This document shows, piece by piece, positions 1 through 5,105 of a stretch of DNA of 13,173 bases. The notes below the pieces were generated by a model that worked only from the letters and a program-made list of their open reading frames with translations, searched no databases and had not been told where the DNA came from. The position numbers and the translations under genes are program-made. Each line of letters opens with the position of its first letter. Position 1 is the stretch's first letter. The DNA is taken from contig DASQWB010000179.1 of the NCBI GenBank assembly GCA_035640455.1, positions 1-13,173 of the forward strand, in the 5' to 3' direction. This stretch comes from AC-50 sp035640455 (lineage in GTDB: Bacteria > Actinomycetota > Thermoleophilia > Gaiellales > Gaiellaceae).

Positions 1-102
1 CGGCTGTTCGAGGGCGTCGGCCCCTCGCTCCGGCTCGAGCAGGTTCGCGCCGTCGAGGCTCCCGGCGTGACGCACCTGAAGTACAGCGTGCTCCGCTACT
101 AG
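1..102 (+). CDS. RibD C-terminal / DHFR-fold reductase family protein, C-terminal end only
   Basis: Only the last 33 codons of this gene lie in the window; it enters from the left edge in frame 1 and stops at TAG 100-102. The readable tail contains LFEGVGPSLRLEQVRAVEAP followed by GVTHLKYSVLRY. This is the usual ending of the actinobacterial 'dihydrofolate reductase family protein' group (RibD C-terminal fold, NADPH-dependent reductases of mostly unknown substrate). The complete reductase at 598-1239 on the opposite strand ends with a matching pattern (LFPDAGPDIALDLVDSR, then KGVTIQVYR), so the two are paralogues. The stop is immediately followed by SDR pseudogene sequence. The family call rests on recognition of the tail only. 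The substrate cannot be inferred. Confidence 0.75.
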   Translation, partial: RLFEGVGPSLRLEQVRAVEAPGVTHLKYSVLRY

Positions 103-115
103 GAAGCCCGCGACG

Positions 116-488
116 GACTCCTCTCTGCGGGACATCGACTGGACGCCACGCAGCTGAAGCGGCGTCCAGGCGTACTGCGACAGCAAACTCTTCATCACGG
201 CGCTCACCTTCGCAGTCGCGCGTCGATGGCCCGACGTGCACGCCAATGCTGTGGACCCCCGGGCGGGTCGCGACCAAGATGGGCGGCCCCGGAGCACCCG
301 ACGACGTCGAGCTGGGACATCGCACCCAGACATGGCTAGCAGTAAGCAACGATCCCGAGGCGACCAGAAGCGGCGGCTACTGGTACCACCAGCAGCCCAA
401 ACCGCCCGCGCCGGCCGCCCTCGACGAGAGCTTCCAAGACGCCTTGCTCGATGAGCTGATCCGGCTCACGGACGCGCGCTTGCCATGA
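116..488 (+). pseudogene. Decayed short-chain dehydrogenase/reductase (SDR), N-terminus missing
   Basis: This is the C-terminal half of an SDR-type NAD(P)-dependent oxidoreductase, broken in three ways. Similarity starts abruptly at about 116 (SSLRDIDW), so the Rossmann N-terminus is absent. A TGA at 155-157 sits where the family normally has Trp (TGG). An extra C in the run 256-260 shifts the frame between ANAVDP and GRVATKMGG. The remaining parts are clear: the catalytic YxxxK pair lies in AYCDSK (Tyr codon 173-175, Lys codon 185-187), and the second half reads GHRTQTWLAVS, SGGYWYHQ and FQDALLDELIRLT to TGA 486-488. The part from 246 is open for 80 codons but is not a complete enzyme. The stop overlaps the ATG of the next remnant (ATGA at 485-488), so the two were once a translationally coupled pair. 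The extra C could be a sequencing error; the missing N-terminus could not. Confidence 0.72.
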
Positions 489-646
489 CCCAGGCGGACC
501 CGACACACGACTTCGACGGCCACGTCGCCGTCGTCACCGGCGAACGTCCGGCACCGCAGACCCGCCCACACACGACTGCGGCACCTATGTCACGTGCTCA
601 GTCGGCGGTGCCGGGTGCATACTGCGGGCGCCCGGCGGGCCGGTAG
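485..646 (+). pseudogene. Truncated start of a second SDR gene
   Basis: An ATG at 485 overlaps the stop of the preceding SDR remnant. It opens with residues MTQADPTHDFDGHVAVVTG, the typical beginning of an SDR: a short lead, then the first Rossmann beta strand and the start of the TGxxxGxG nucleotide-binding loop. Immediately after VVTG the sequence leaves the family (ERPAPQTRPH) and the frame closes at TAG 644-646, inside the 3' end of the opposite-strand reductase. About 19 codons are recognisable; the glycine loop and everything after it are missing. I interpret it as a gene cut short by a deletion whose right junction lies near 540-600. It is unlikely to make a functional product. Confidence 0.55.
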
Positions 647-1239
647 ACCTGGATCGTTACGCCCTTCGAGTCGGCTCGCGAGTCGACCAGGTCGAGCGCA
701 ATGTCCGGGCCGGCGTCGGGGAACAGCCGCGTGCCCTGGCCGACGACCACGGGGACGATGAGCAGCTGCATCTCGTCGACGAGGTCGATAGCGAGCAGCC
801 ACCGGATCAGGGCGCCGCTGCCGTGCACCTGCAGCTCACCCCCCGGCTTGGCTTTCAGCTCGCCGATGGCGGCCGCGAGGTCACCGGAGAGGACGGTCGT
901 GTCCGCCCATTGCGGGTCGGTGAGCGTGGTCGATGCCACGTACTTGGGCTTCGTGTTCAAGGCAGCTGCGATCTGGTGGTTGCCCGGATCTTCCAGCGCG
1001 GCGCGAGCCCGCTCCTCTGCGCCCCAGTAGCCGGCGAAGAGCTCGTAGGTCCGCCGGCCGAACAGGAACGCGTCGGCGCGCTGGTACGTCTGGTTGATGA
1101 ACGCCATGGTCTCGTTGTCGAACACCCCCATGGCCCATCCGCCGCGCTCGAATCCGCCCCTGCGGTCCTCGTCCGACGCGCCGCCGTTTCCCTGCATCAC
1201 TCCATCGACGGTGACTTGCGTCATGGTCGTCAGCTTCAT
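598..1239 (-). CDS. Dihydrofolate-reductase-fold (RibD C-terminal) family protein
   Basis: A complete 213-aa protein of the RibD C-terminal/DHFR-like family, cytosolic and presumably NADPH-dependent, with unknown substrate. Landmarks in order: N-terminal strand and substrate loop TQVTVDGVMQGNGG (residues 7-20), the aspartate-rich stretch and GGW (22-35), FLFGRRTYELFAGYW (58-72), the middle block KYVASTTLTDPQWADTTVL (99-117), the cofactor-binding glycine block LQVHGSGALIRWLL (136-149), and VPVVVGQGTRLF (162-173). The start is ATG 1239 with an AGAAGGGA ribosome site about 10 bases upstream; length fits the family. It is a paralogue of the partial gene at 1-102 on the other strand. Two such reductases flanking dead SDR genes suggest a formerly larger oxidoreductase cluster. 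The family is often annotated 'dihydrofolate reductase', but folate activity should not be assumed. Confidence 0.9.
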   Translation of the reverse strand: MKLTTMTQVTVDGVMQGNGGASDEDRRGGFERGGWAMGVFDNETMAFINQTYQRADAFLFGRRTYELFAGYWGAEERARAALEDPGNHQIAAALNTKPKYVASTTLTDPQWADTTVLSGDLAAAIGELKAKPGGELQVHGSGALIRWLLAIDLVDEMQLLIVPVVVGQGTRLFPDAGPDIALDLVDSRADSKGVTIQVYRPAGRPQYAPGTAD

Positions 1240-1431
1240 GGTCGCGGTTCCCTTCTCGCTGAGTTTGTCGTCGTTCGGTTAGACGGGACCGCCGCACCAA
1301 TCTCATCGGCCATGGCCACGGTCCGTGCCGCCGAGTCATGCGCTGACAGCACTGAAGCGGTCGACGTCGGCCTACGTCGCGCTCTGTGTTTCCTTCATGG
1401 ACGACAGAAGGATGGAGCATTTATGGAGCGA

Positions 1432-1455
1432 GCGGTCGCAACCGCGGCAAGCGGT
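1432..1455 (+). repeat. Alternating inverted repeat (GCGGT / ACCGC / GCGGT)
   Basis: GCGGT at 1432-1436 can pair with ACCGC at 1441-1445 (4-base loop). The same ACCGC can instead pair with GCGGT at 1451-1455 (5-base loop). The two hairpins are mutually exclusive. Short stems like this arise by chance in GC-rich DNA, so the functional reading is weak. Confidence 0.4.
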
Positions 1456-1477
1456 GGGCAAATGGGCCGGCCGCGAA

Positions 1478-1508
1478 AACGGCTGAAACAGGCGAAAACC
1501 GTTGCCTG
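1478..1508 (+). repeat. Two overlapping short inverted repeats with a repeated GCGAAAAC motif
   Basis: AACGG 1478-1482 pairs with CCGTT 1499-1503, and CAGGC 1489-1493 pairs with GCCTG 1504-1508, so the two stems interlock. GCGAAAAC occurs at 1473-1480 and again at 1492-1499, a 19-base offset. The A-rich motifs stand out from the surrounding GC-rich sequence. No known RNA family was recognised. Confidence 0.4.
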
Positions 1509-1567
1509 GGTTCCCGCCGGCTGCCCGAGAAGGTCCATGGTAAGGGTGCATTCCCTCCAGGAAACGG

Positions 1568-1582
1568 GGGAGGTCGCCTCCC
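1568..1582 (+). repeat. Perfect 6-bp hairpin GGGAGG-TCG-CCTCCC
   Basis: GGGAGG (1568-1573) and CCTCCC (1577-1582) flank a 3-base loop. CCAG at 1557-1560 and CTGG at 1582-1585 could add an outer stem around a bulge. No T-run follows. Confidence 0.45.
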
Positions 1583-1600
1583 TGGCTCCGCAAGAAGCGC

Positions 1601-1634
1601 CAAGTCCTGCGAACCCGAGGGCCCACAGGACTTG
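1601..1634 (+). repeat. Perfect 9-bp inverted repeat with 16-base loop
   Basis: CAAGTCCTG at 1601-1609 is the exact reverse complement of CAGGACTTG at 1626-1634. The loop contains GAACCC (1611-1616), which is complementary to GGGTTC at 1508-1513 upstream, so an H-type pseudoknot or long-range pairing is possible. The right arm overlaps the TTGACG at 1632-1637 that could be a -35 box, so the element could instead be a protein-binding operator. It is not followed by a T-run and lies about 95 bases before the phosphoribosyltransferase start. Confidence 0.6.
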
Positions 1635-1661
1635 ACGCAGTGACTCTTCCAGACCTCGATC
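1632..1661 (+). promoter_or_regulatory. Possible weak promoter before the phosphoribosyltransferase gene
   Basis: TTGACG at 1632-1637 matches a sigma-70-type -35 box well. With 18-base spacing the -10 candidate is TCGATC at 1656-1661, a poor match. The assignment rests on the -35 box and position only. Confidence 0.2.
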
Positions 1662-1729
1662 CGACAGTCAAGCACGTGCGGCTCGGCGCCACGTTTTTCT
1701 TCGTCTGAACCGTGCAAGACCTTCTGGGA

Positions 1730-2371
1730 ATGCGCTTCTACGACCGCAAAGAGGCCGGCCGGCTGCTCGCCGAGCGCCTGTCGCGGTACGCCGGCCGCGA
1801 CGATGTGCTGGTGCTGGGGCTGCCGCGTGGTGGCGTCCCGGTCGCGTACGAGGTGGCGCGGGCGCTGCGCGCGCCGCTGGACGTGTTCGTCGTGCGCAAG
1901 CTCGGTGCCCCCGATCAGCCCGAGCTGGCCCTCGGCGCCGTCGCGAGCAGCGGCGTGCGCGTGCTGAACGAAGAGGTGGTCGCCGCGGTCGGCGTCGATG
2001 AGCAGGCGATCGAACAGGTCGCCGAGCGTGAGCTGGCAGAGGTGGCGCGGCGCGAGCGCGAGTATCGAGGCGAGCGAGCGCCGCCGGAGCTGCGAGGGAA
2101 GGTGGTGATCCTGATCGACGACGGCCTGGCGACGGGGGCGTCGATGCGGGCGGCGGCGCTGGCGGCGCGCCAGCTCGGCCCGAAGCAAGTCGTCGTCGCA
2201 GTGCCGGTCGCCGCCGACCAAACCTGCGGCGAGTTCCGCGACGACGTCGACGAGGTCGTGTGCGTGTTCACGCCGGAGCCCTTCTATGCGGTGGGGCTCT
2301 GGTACGAGAACTTCCAGCAGACGAACGACGAGGAGGTGCGCCGACTGCTCCAAGAGGCGATCGCCGCATGA
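1730..2371 (+). CDS. Phosphoribosyltransferase, COG1926 type
   Basis: A 213-aa type I phosphoribosyltransferase-fold protein, cytosolic. The PRPP-binding signature VVILIDDGLATGA is at residues 125-137 (two acidic residues followed by the phosphate loop). The PPi-loop region LGLPRGGVPVAYEVA is at 29-43, followed by FVVRKLGAPDQPELALGA (53-70), the conserved block of the COG1926 group. ATG 1730 is chosen because relatives start with M-x-F-x-D-R-x-E-A-G; a GTG at 1712 would add six residues, and neither has a strong ribosome site. The substrate base is unknown for this family. In many actinobacteria these proteins are fused to or adjoin a dienelactone-hydrolase-like domain; here that partner follows at a 4-base ATGA overlap but is wrecked. 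First gene of a + strand set with the CBS and Cys-rich proteins. Confidence 0.88.
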   Translation: MRFYDRKEAGRLLAERLSRYAGRDDVLVLGLPRGGVPVAYEVARALRAPLDVFVVRKLGAPDQPELALGAVASSGVRVLNEEVVAAVGVDEQAIEQVAERELAEVARREREYRGERAPPELRGKVVILIDDGLATGASMRAAALAARQLGPKQVVVAVPVAADQTCGEFRDDVDEVVCVFTPEPFYAVGLWYENFQQTNDEEVRRLLQEAIAA

Positions 2372-2756
2372 ACATGCTGTCAGGTGCCGGAGACCCACCC
2401 ACCGGCACTGTGGGCGCGCCGGCGACCGCCGTCCGGATCACCGTCGGCGCGGTCGACGTCGACGGCGACCTCGGCGCCAGTACCCGGCGCGGCCGCGGCA
2501 TTGATTGCGGCAGCCGAGCGGCCGCGGGCTGTTCGCGTCGTCGTGTCGCGCGGCGGCCGACCGACCTGGCCGGAGGTGCCGCTCGAGCGGGTCGAGGCGC
2601 CGACGCTGCTGATCGTCGGCGGCCCCGACACCATCGTTGTGGAGCTGAACGAGCAGGCGCTGGACCGCTTGGGGGTTGCTCGAACACTTCGCGGTTGGCT
2701 AGTTCGAGGAAGCGGAGACGGGGAAGAAGGAACTCGGAGCGCGAAGAAGGGAGTAG
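2368..2756 (+). pseudogene. Decayed dienelactone-hydrolase-like alpha/beta hydrolase with internal deletion
   Basis: The ATG at 2368 overlaps the phosphoribosyltransferase stop. The start is readable (VRITVGAVDVDGDL), then the sequence jumps directly to the nucleophile elbow GAST-GAAAALIAAAERP. The roughly 80-100 residues normally between them, including the oxyanion/HGSG region, are missing. Within the elbow an extra C in 2483-2485 shifts the frame between GAST and GAAAAL. The C-terminal half continues as VVSRGGRP, LERVEAPTLLIVGGPDT and ELNEQALDRL, and after about 2670 it breaks again: a phrase FEEAET, expected near the His-bearing end (HLFEE), is in yet another frame and closes at TAG 2754-2756. 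The frame of the C-terminal half stays open into the CBS gene. GxSxG can be rebuilt only by removing one base. This is the former partner of the COG1926 phosphoribosyltransferase. Confidence 0.75.
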
Positions 2757-2758
2757 AG

Positions 2759-3193
2759 ATGGCGAAGAGCGTGCGAGAGGCAATGACGGCGGGAGTGCGC
2801 ACGGTGAGCCCGTCACAGTCGCTCGCGGAGGCGGCCGAGGTGATGAAGGGCGAGGACATCGGTTCGGTGCCGGTGGTCGAGGAAGGCCGCGTGGCGGGGA
2901 TCCTGACCGATCGCGACATCGTCATCCGGGCGGTGGCCGAGCGGCGCGATCCGCAGACGGTCAAGGTCGACGAGATCGCCTCGCGCGAACTTGTGACGGT
3001 CGAGCCGGAGCAGGACCTGGACGAGGCGCTGGCGCTGATGGCACGGCATCAGGTGCGGCGGCTGCCGGTCGTCGAGGAGGGACGGCTGGTGGGGATGCTC
3101 GCGCAGGCCGACGTTGCGCTCGAGGCGAAGGAGAAGAAGGTCGGCGAGACGGTCGAGGAGATCTCGCAGCCGACCTCGACCGAGCGGGAGTAG
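2759..3193 (+). CDS. CBS-domain pair protein
   Basis: A 144-aa cytosolic protein made of two tandem CBS motifs (a Bateman module), which in this family bind adenosyl nucleotides such as AMP or ATP. First CBS: residues 1-65, with MTAGVRTVSPSQSLAEAAEVM and the strand SVPVVEEGRVAGILTDRDIV. Second CBS: residues 70-130, with LVTVEPEQDLDEALALM and RRLPVVEEGRLVGMLAQADV. The two signature strands PVVEEGR-V are near-repeats of each other. ATG 2759 is favoured because GGGAG sits just upstream and the protein begins with the usual (M)AKSVREAMT. The same frame is open upstream through the dead hydrolase, but that extension has no CBS-like content. No enzymatic domain is attached, so a stand-alone energy or nucleotide sensor is the usual inference. 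The Cys-rich gene follows after 4 bases. Confidence 0.92.
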   Translation: MAKSVREAMTAGVRTVSPSQSLAEAAEVMKGEDIGSVPVVEEGRVAGILTDRDIVIRAVAERRDPQTVKVDEIASRELVTVEPEQDLDEALALMARHQVRRLPVVEEGRLVGMLAQADVALEAKEKKVGETVEEISQPTSTERE

Positions 3194-3197
3194 TGCC

Positions 3198-3431
3198 GTG
3201 GCCACCTGTGAGGTCTGCGGCAACGAGTACGACAAGACGTTCGAGGTTCGCCGCGGCGACGAGACGCACGTCTTCGACAGCTTCGAGTGCGCGATCCACG
3301 CTCTCGCGCCGGTCTGCGAGCACTGCGGCTGCCGGGTGATTGGGCACGGCGTCGAGGCGGAGGGGCGGTTGTTCTGCTGTGCCCATTGCGCGTCGGAGGC
3401 CGGCGTCGCCGGGCTGACGGATCGCGCCTAA
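3198..3431 (+). CDS. Cys-rich metallothionein-like / zinc-ribbon small protein
   Basis: A 77-aa protein starting at GTG 3198 (MATCEVCGNEYDKTFEV), four bases after the CBS gene, so it is likely co-translated. Nine cysteines and several histidines are arranged as CxxC (4, 7), C31 in FECA, CxxCxC (40, 43, 45) and CCxxC (60, 61, 64), with RVIGHG at 46-51. This is the pattern of small actinobacterial proteins often filed under prokaryotic metallothioneins. It presumably binds zinc or another soft metal; whether it stores metal or acts as a structural adaptor cannot be told. Its TAA shares the four bases CTAA (3428-3431) with the stop of the convergent HhH gene, leaving no room for a terminator between them. 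Confidence 0.8.
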   Translation: MATCEVCGNEYDKTFEVRRGDETHVFDSFECAIHALAPVCEHCGCRVIGHGVEAEGRLFCCAHCASEAGVAGLTDRA

Positions 3432-4102
3432 CGACCGCCAGAGTGCGCGGCCTGCTCGCGCACGCCGTCGTAGTCGCGCTCGAGCTCGACCCGGACGAGC
3501 GCCGCAACCAGCGGCGCGAACGCACGCGCATCGCGGTCGACGAGCCGCGCGAGCGCGTGCGGTTCGTCGCCGAGGTCAAGCTGCTGTGCCGCTTGCAGGG
3601 CCCGGCGGTCGGCGAAGGGATACAGCTCGTCCCAGGCGAGCTGGACTTCGCGGAAGAAGATGTCGACGCCGACGTCGCCGAGGCCCTTGAACTCCTTCAG
3701 CAGCGTCCGCTCCCGGCGTGGGTCGCGTTCGGCCTCGTCCCGCAGCCGACGCAAGTCACCGCGGTAGCGCTCGAGCAGGAGCGCGCAGGTGTCGCCGAGC
3801 ATGCGCGAGGTGCTCTCGTCGTAGCGGGCGTAGCCGGCGCGATTCAGCACCTGGACACGTTGTCTCCACGTGCTTTGGGCGAGCTTCTGCGGCGTCGTCC
3901 AGCCCTGCTCGGCGAGCGCCCGAGCCGCGGCGAACGCGATCCCGTGGCCGATGCGGGCGCTGAAGAGGATCGATGCCACCAGCAGTCGGAAGAGTGGCGA
4001 CGGCGTGCCCGCGGCGACGTCGATTCCGAGCTCCTCGGCGAGGGTGCGTCCGTGCCGCTCGAGCAGGGCTTCGGCGATCCGGCGCTTGCTCGGCCGGGCC
4101 AT
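3428..4102 (-). CDS. HhH-GPD fold protein, endonuclease III-like
   Basis: A 224-aa helical protein of the HhH-GPD superfamily (endonuclease III/AlkA-type glycosylase fold). Recognisable parts: FRLLVASILFSARIGHGIAFAAARAL (38-63), equivalent to the helix where EndoIII has LLSAQ-T; the hairpin-helix-hairpin LKEFKGLGDVGVDIFFREV (135-153); and the following YPFADRRAL (161-169), where catalytic Asp normally lies. The loop equivalent to LPGVGRKTA has D-V-G-V in place of the Lys used by bifunctional glycosylases, and there is no C-terminal 4Fe-4S cysteine cluster. A lyase activity is therefore doubtful; a monofunctional glycosylase or a DNA-binding relative is possible. ATG 4102 overlaps the polymerase-remnant stop by one base (TGATG), so it is the last gene of the LigD operon. 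Role in base-damage handling at DNA ends is inference. Confidence 0.75.
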   Translation of the reverse strand: MARPSKRRIAEALLERHGRTLAEELGIDVAAGTPSPLFRLLVASILFSARIGHGIAFAAARALAEQGWTTPQKLAQSTWRQRVQVLNRAGYARYDESTSRMLGDTCALLLERYRGDLRRLRDEAERDPRRERTLLKEFKGLGDVGVDIFFREVQLAWDELYPFADRRALQAAQQLDLGDEPHALARLVDRDARAFAPLVAALVRVELERDYDGVREQAAHSGGR

Positions 4103-4764
4103 CAGGACCTTTCCTCGAGGCGCTCCAGGCGCTGCCGTGGTTCCGCCAGCGCGCGGGCATCGTGTTCGATCTGGGCCCAGGGGTCGTCCTTGCGCGCGAG
4201 GCGGCGGGCGATGTTGCGGACCGTGAACTGCTGCGGCGCGACGCGACCGAGCTCGCGCCAGCCGCCAAGCGGACAGGCGACTGGTGCGTCCCGGAGCGCG
4301 CGCACGGCGTAGGGCGCGACCGCGGTCTGCGCGTAGGCGTTGCGCGCGGTGTCGAGATAGAGGCGGCTCCGCCGCTTCTCCTTGCGCTGCTCGACGGTGA
4401 ACCGCTTTGGCTCCCGCTCGGCGAGCAGCGCCGCTAGCTCACGGGCAAAGGCGCGAGCCTCGTCGAAGCCGGCGCTGCGGTCGAGCGGTGCGTTCTCGAT
4501 TACGACGTGCTCGACGCTACCGCCGCGCTTGCGCTTGACCCGGACGCGCTCGACGAAGTCCGGGACGTAGTCCGGCGCCTGCTTCTGCTGGATCTCCTCG
4601 CCCTCGATCCCGTCCGGGAAGCGCTGCATGTGCACCGGCCGGCCGCGTACGTGCGGCAGCATCGTCTCGGCGATGCGCTCGTAGTAGCGGGCGAGCTCGG
4701 CCTTGGTCAGGCCATCCGGGAAGAGCGCCTTGTCCGGGTTGGAGATCTCGACCGCGACACTCAT
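4102..4764 (-). CDS. LigD polymerase (AEP primase) domain protein with internal deletion
   Basis: A 220-aa remnant of the LigD polymerase domain, the archaeo-eukaryotic-primase-type enzyme that fills gaps during bacterial non-homologous end joining. The N-terminal part is normal: ISNPDKALFPDGLTKAELA (7-25), RPVHMQRFPDGI (42-53), QKQAPDYVPDF (60-70), VVIENA (87-92). At residue 92/93 (about base 4489) it jumps to PLDRSAGFDEARAFA. Family members have roughly 75 more residues here, carrying the DLDP metal-binding motif I and the SRGLHV motif II. The later part is normal: FTVEQRKEKR, motif III YLDTARNAYAQT with Asp138, and RRLARKDDPWA. Nucleotidyl transfer should be impossible without DxD. The frame is preserved across the junction and the ends overlap both neighbours (ATGA at 4761-4764, TGATG at 4100-4104). 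It may be translated but is probably not an active polymerase. Confidence 0.82.
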   Translation of the reverse strand: MSVAVEISNPDKALFPDGLTKAELARYYERIAETMLPHVRGRPVHMQRFPDGIEGEEIQQKQAPDYVPDFVERVRVKRKRGGSVEHVVIENAPLDRSAGFDEARAFARELAALLAEREPKRFTVEQRKEKRRSRLYLDTARNAYAQTAVAPYAVRALRDAPVACPLGGWRELGRVAPQQFTVRNIARRLARKDDPWAQIEHDARALAEPRQRLERLEERS

Positions 4765-5105
4765 CGCCCCGGACGCTCCAGCACCACCTCACGTGGATCC
4801 TTGTCGCGTCGCAGGCCGAGGAAACGCGGGTGGCGCAGCTTGCCCTCGCCGGTCAGCTCGGTGAAGCCGATCCGGGCCACGAGTTCCGGGCGCGTCCAGT
4901 GCACGGCGCTGCGCGGGAACTGGTCGCTCGCGAAGGGCGGCTCGGCCTGCTCGAGCGGGGCAAGCCGCGCGCCGAGGTCGCGCAGGACCGCGTCGCTGTA
5001 GCCGGTGCCCACCCTGCGGGCGTAGCGGAGCTCAGCAACGCCAGCATCCGCCCCACCCAGCGCGGCTGCGCCCGGCGCGGCAAACGTTCGAGGGGCAGCA
5101 GTCAT
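4761..5105 (-). pseudogene. LigD ATP-dependent DNA ligase remnant (catalytic core deleted)
   Basis: An open frame of 114 codons whose last ~90 residues are the end of a LigD-type ATP-dependent ligase: ELRYARRVGTGYSDAVLRDL (25-44), LAPLEQAEPPF (49-59), VARIGFTELTGEGKLRHPRF (76-95), LGLRRDKDPREVV (96-108). This is the C-terminal part of the OB-fold. The nucleotidyltransferase core with the KxDG lysine is absent. In a second frame the first ~60 bases still read ERLPRRAQPRWVGRMLALL, which is the typical beginning of these ligase domains (PRW-x-x-PMLATL). The original gene was therefore hollowed out, with a junction near 5033-5040 and frame slips on both sides of the N-terminal remnant. The ATGA overlaps with both neighbours survive. 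An isolated OB tail could still be made, but not a ligase. Confidence 0.75.

Larger units (their letters stand above)
1240..1729. other. 490-base intergenic gap with dense inverted repeats, no convincing gene
   Basis: No open frame here has family-like content; the long frames on both strands are low-complexity read-throughs. The left end carries the ribosome site of the - strand reductase and, presumably, its promoter. The middle and right (about 1430-1635) hold several perfect short inverted repeats, listed separately, and a repeated octamer GCGAAAAC at 1473-1480 and 1492-1499. No T-run follows any hairpin, so none looks like a classical intrinsic terminator. The gap must also contain the promoter of the + strand phosphoribosyltransferase set; a TTGACG at 1632-1637 is a possible -35 box. 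The region could be a leader RNA, a small RNA gene or decayed sequence. Confidence 0.5.

Noticed and set aside
1473..1499. CRISPR-like or tandem repeat from the two GCGAAAAC copies
   Set aside because: Only two 8-base copies with no further units; too short for an array.
823..1635. Long + strand open frame over the DHFR-fold reductase and the gap
   Set aside because: It is the shadow of the - strand reductase followed by non-coding sequence; no recognisable protein content.
1610..1640. tRNA-like GGTTCG phrase on the - strand within the inverted repeat
   Set aside because: The loop does not match the T-loop pattern (position 58 A missing) and no D-arm, anticodon arm or acceptor stem could be built around it.
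1421..2398. Long open frame on the - strand opposite the phosphoribosyltransferase
   Set aside because: It is antisense to a clear phosphoribosyltransferase, is Arg/His/Ala-biased with no family motif, and is explained by GC-rich codon bias.
2384..2758. CBS protein extended upstream as a 269-residue fusion
   Set aside because: The upstream part is the frame-shifted hydrolase remnant, and a good ribosome site precedes ATG 2759.
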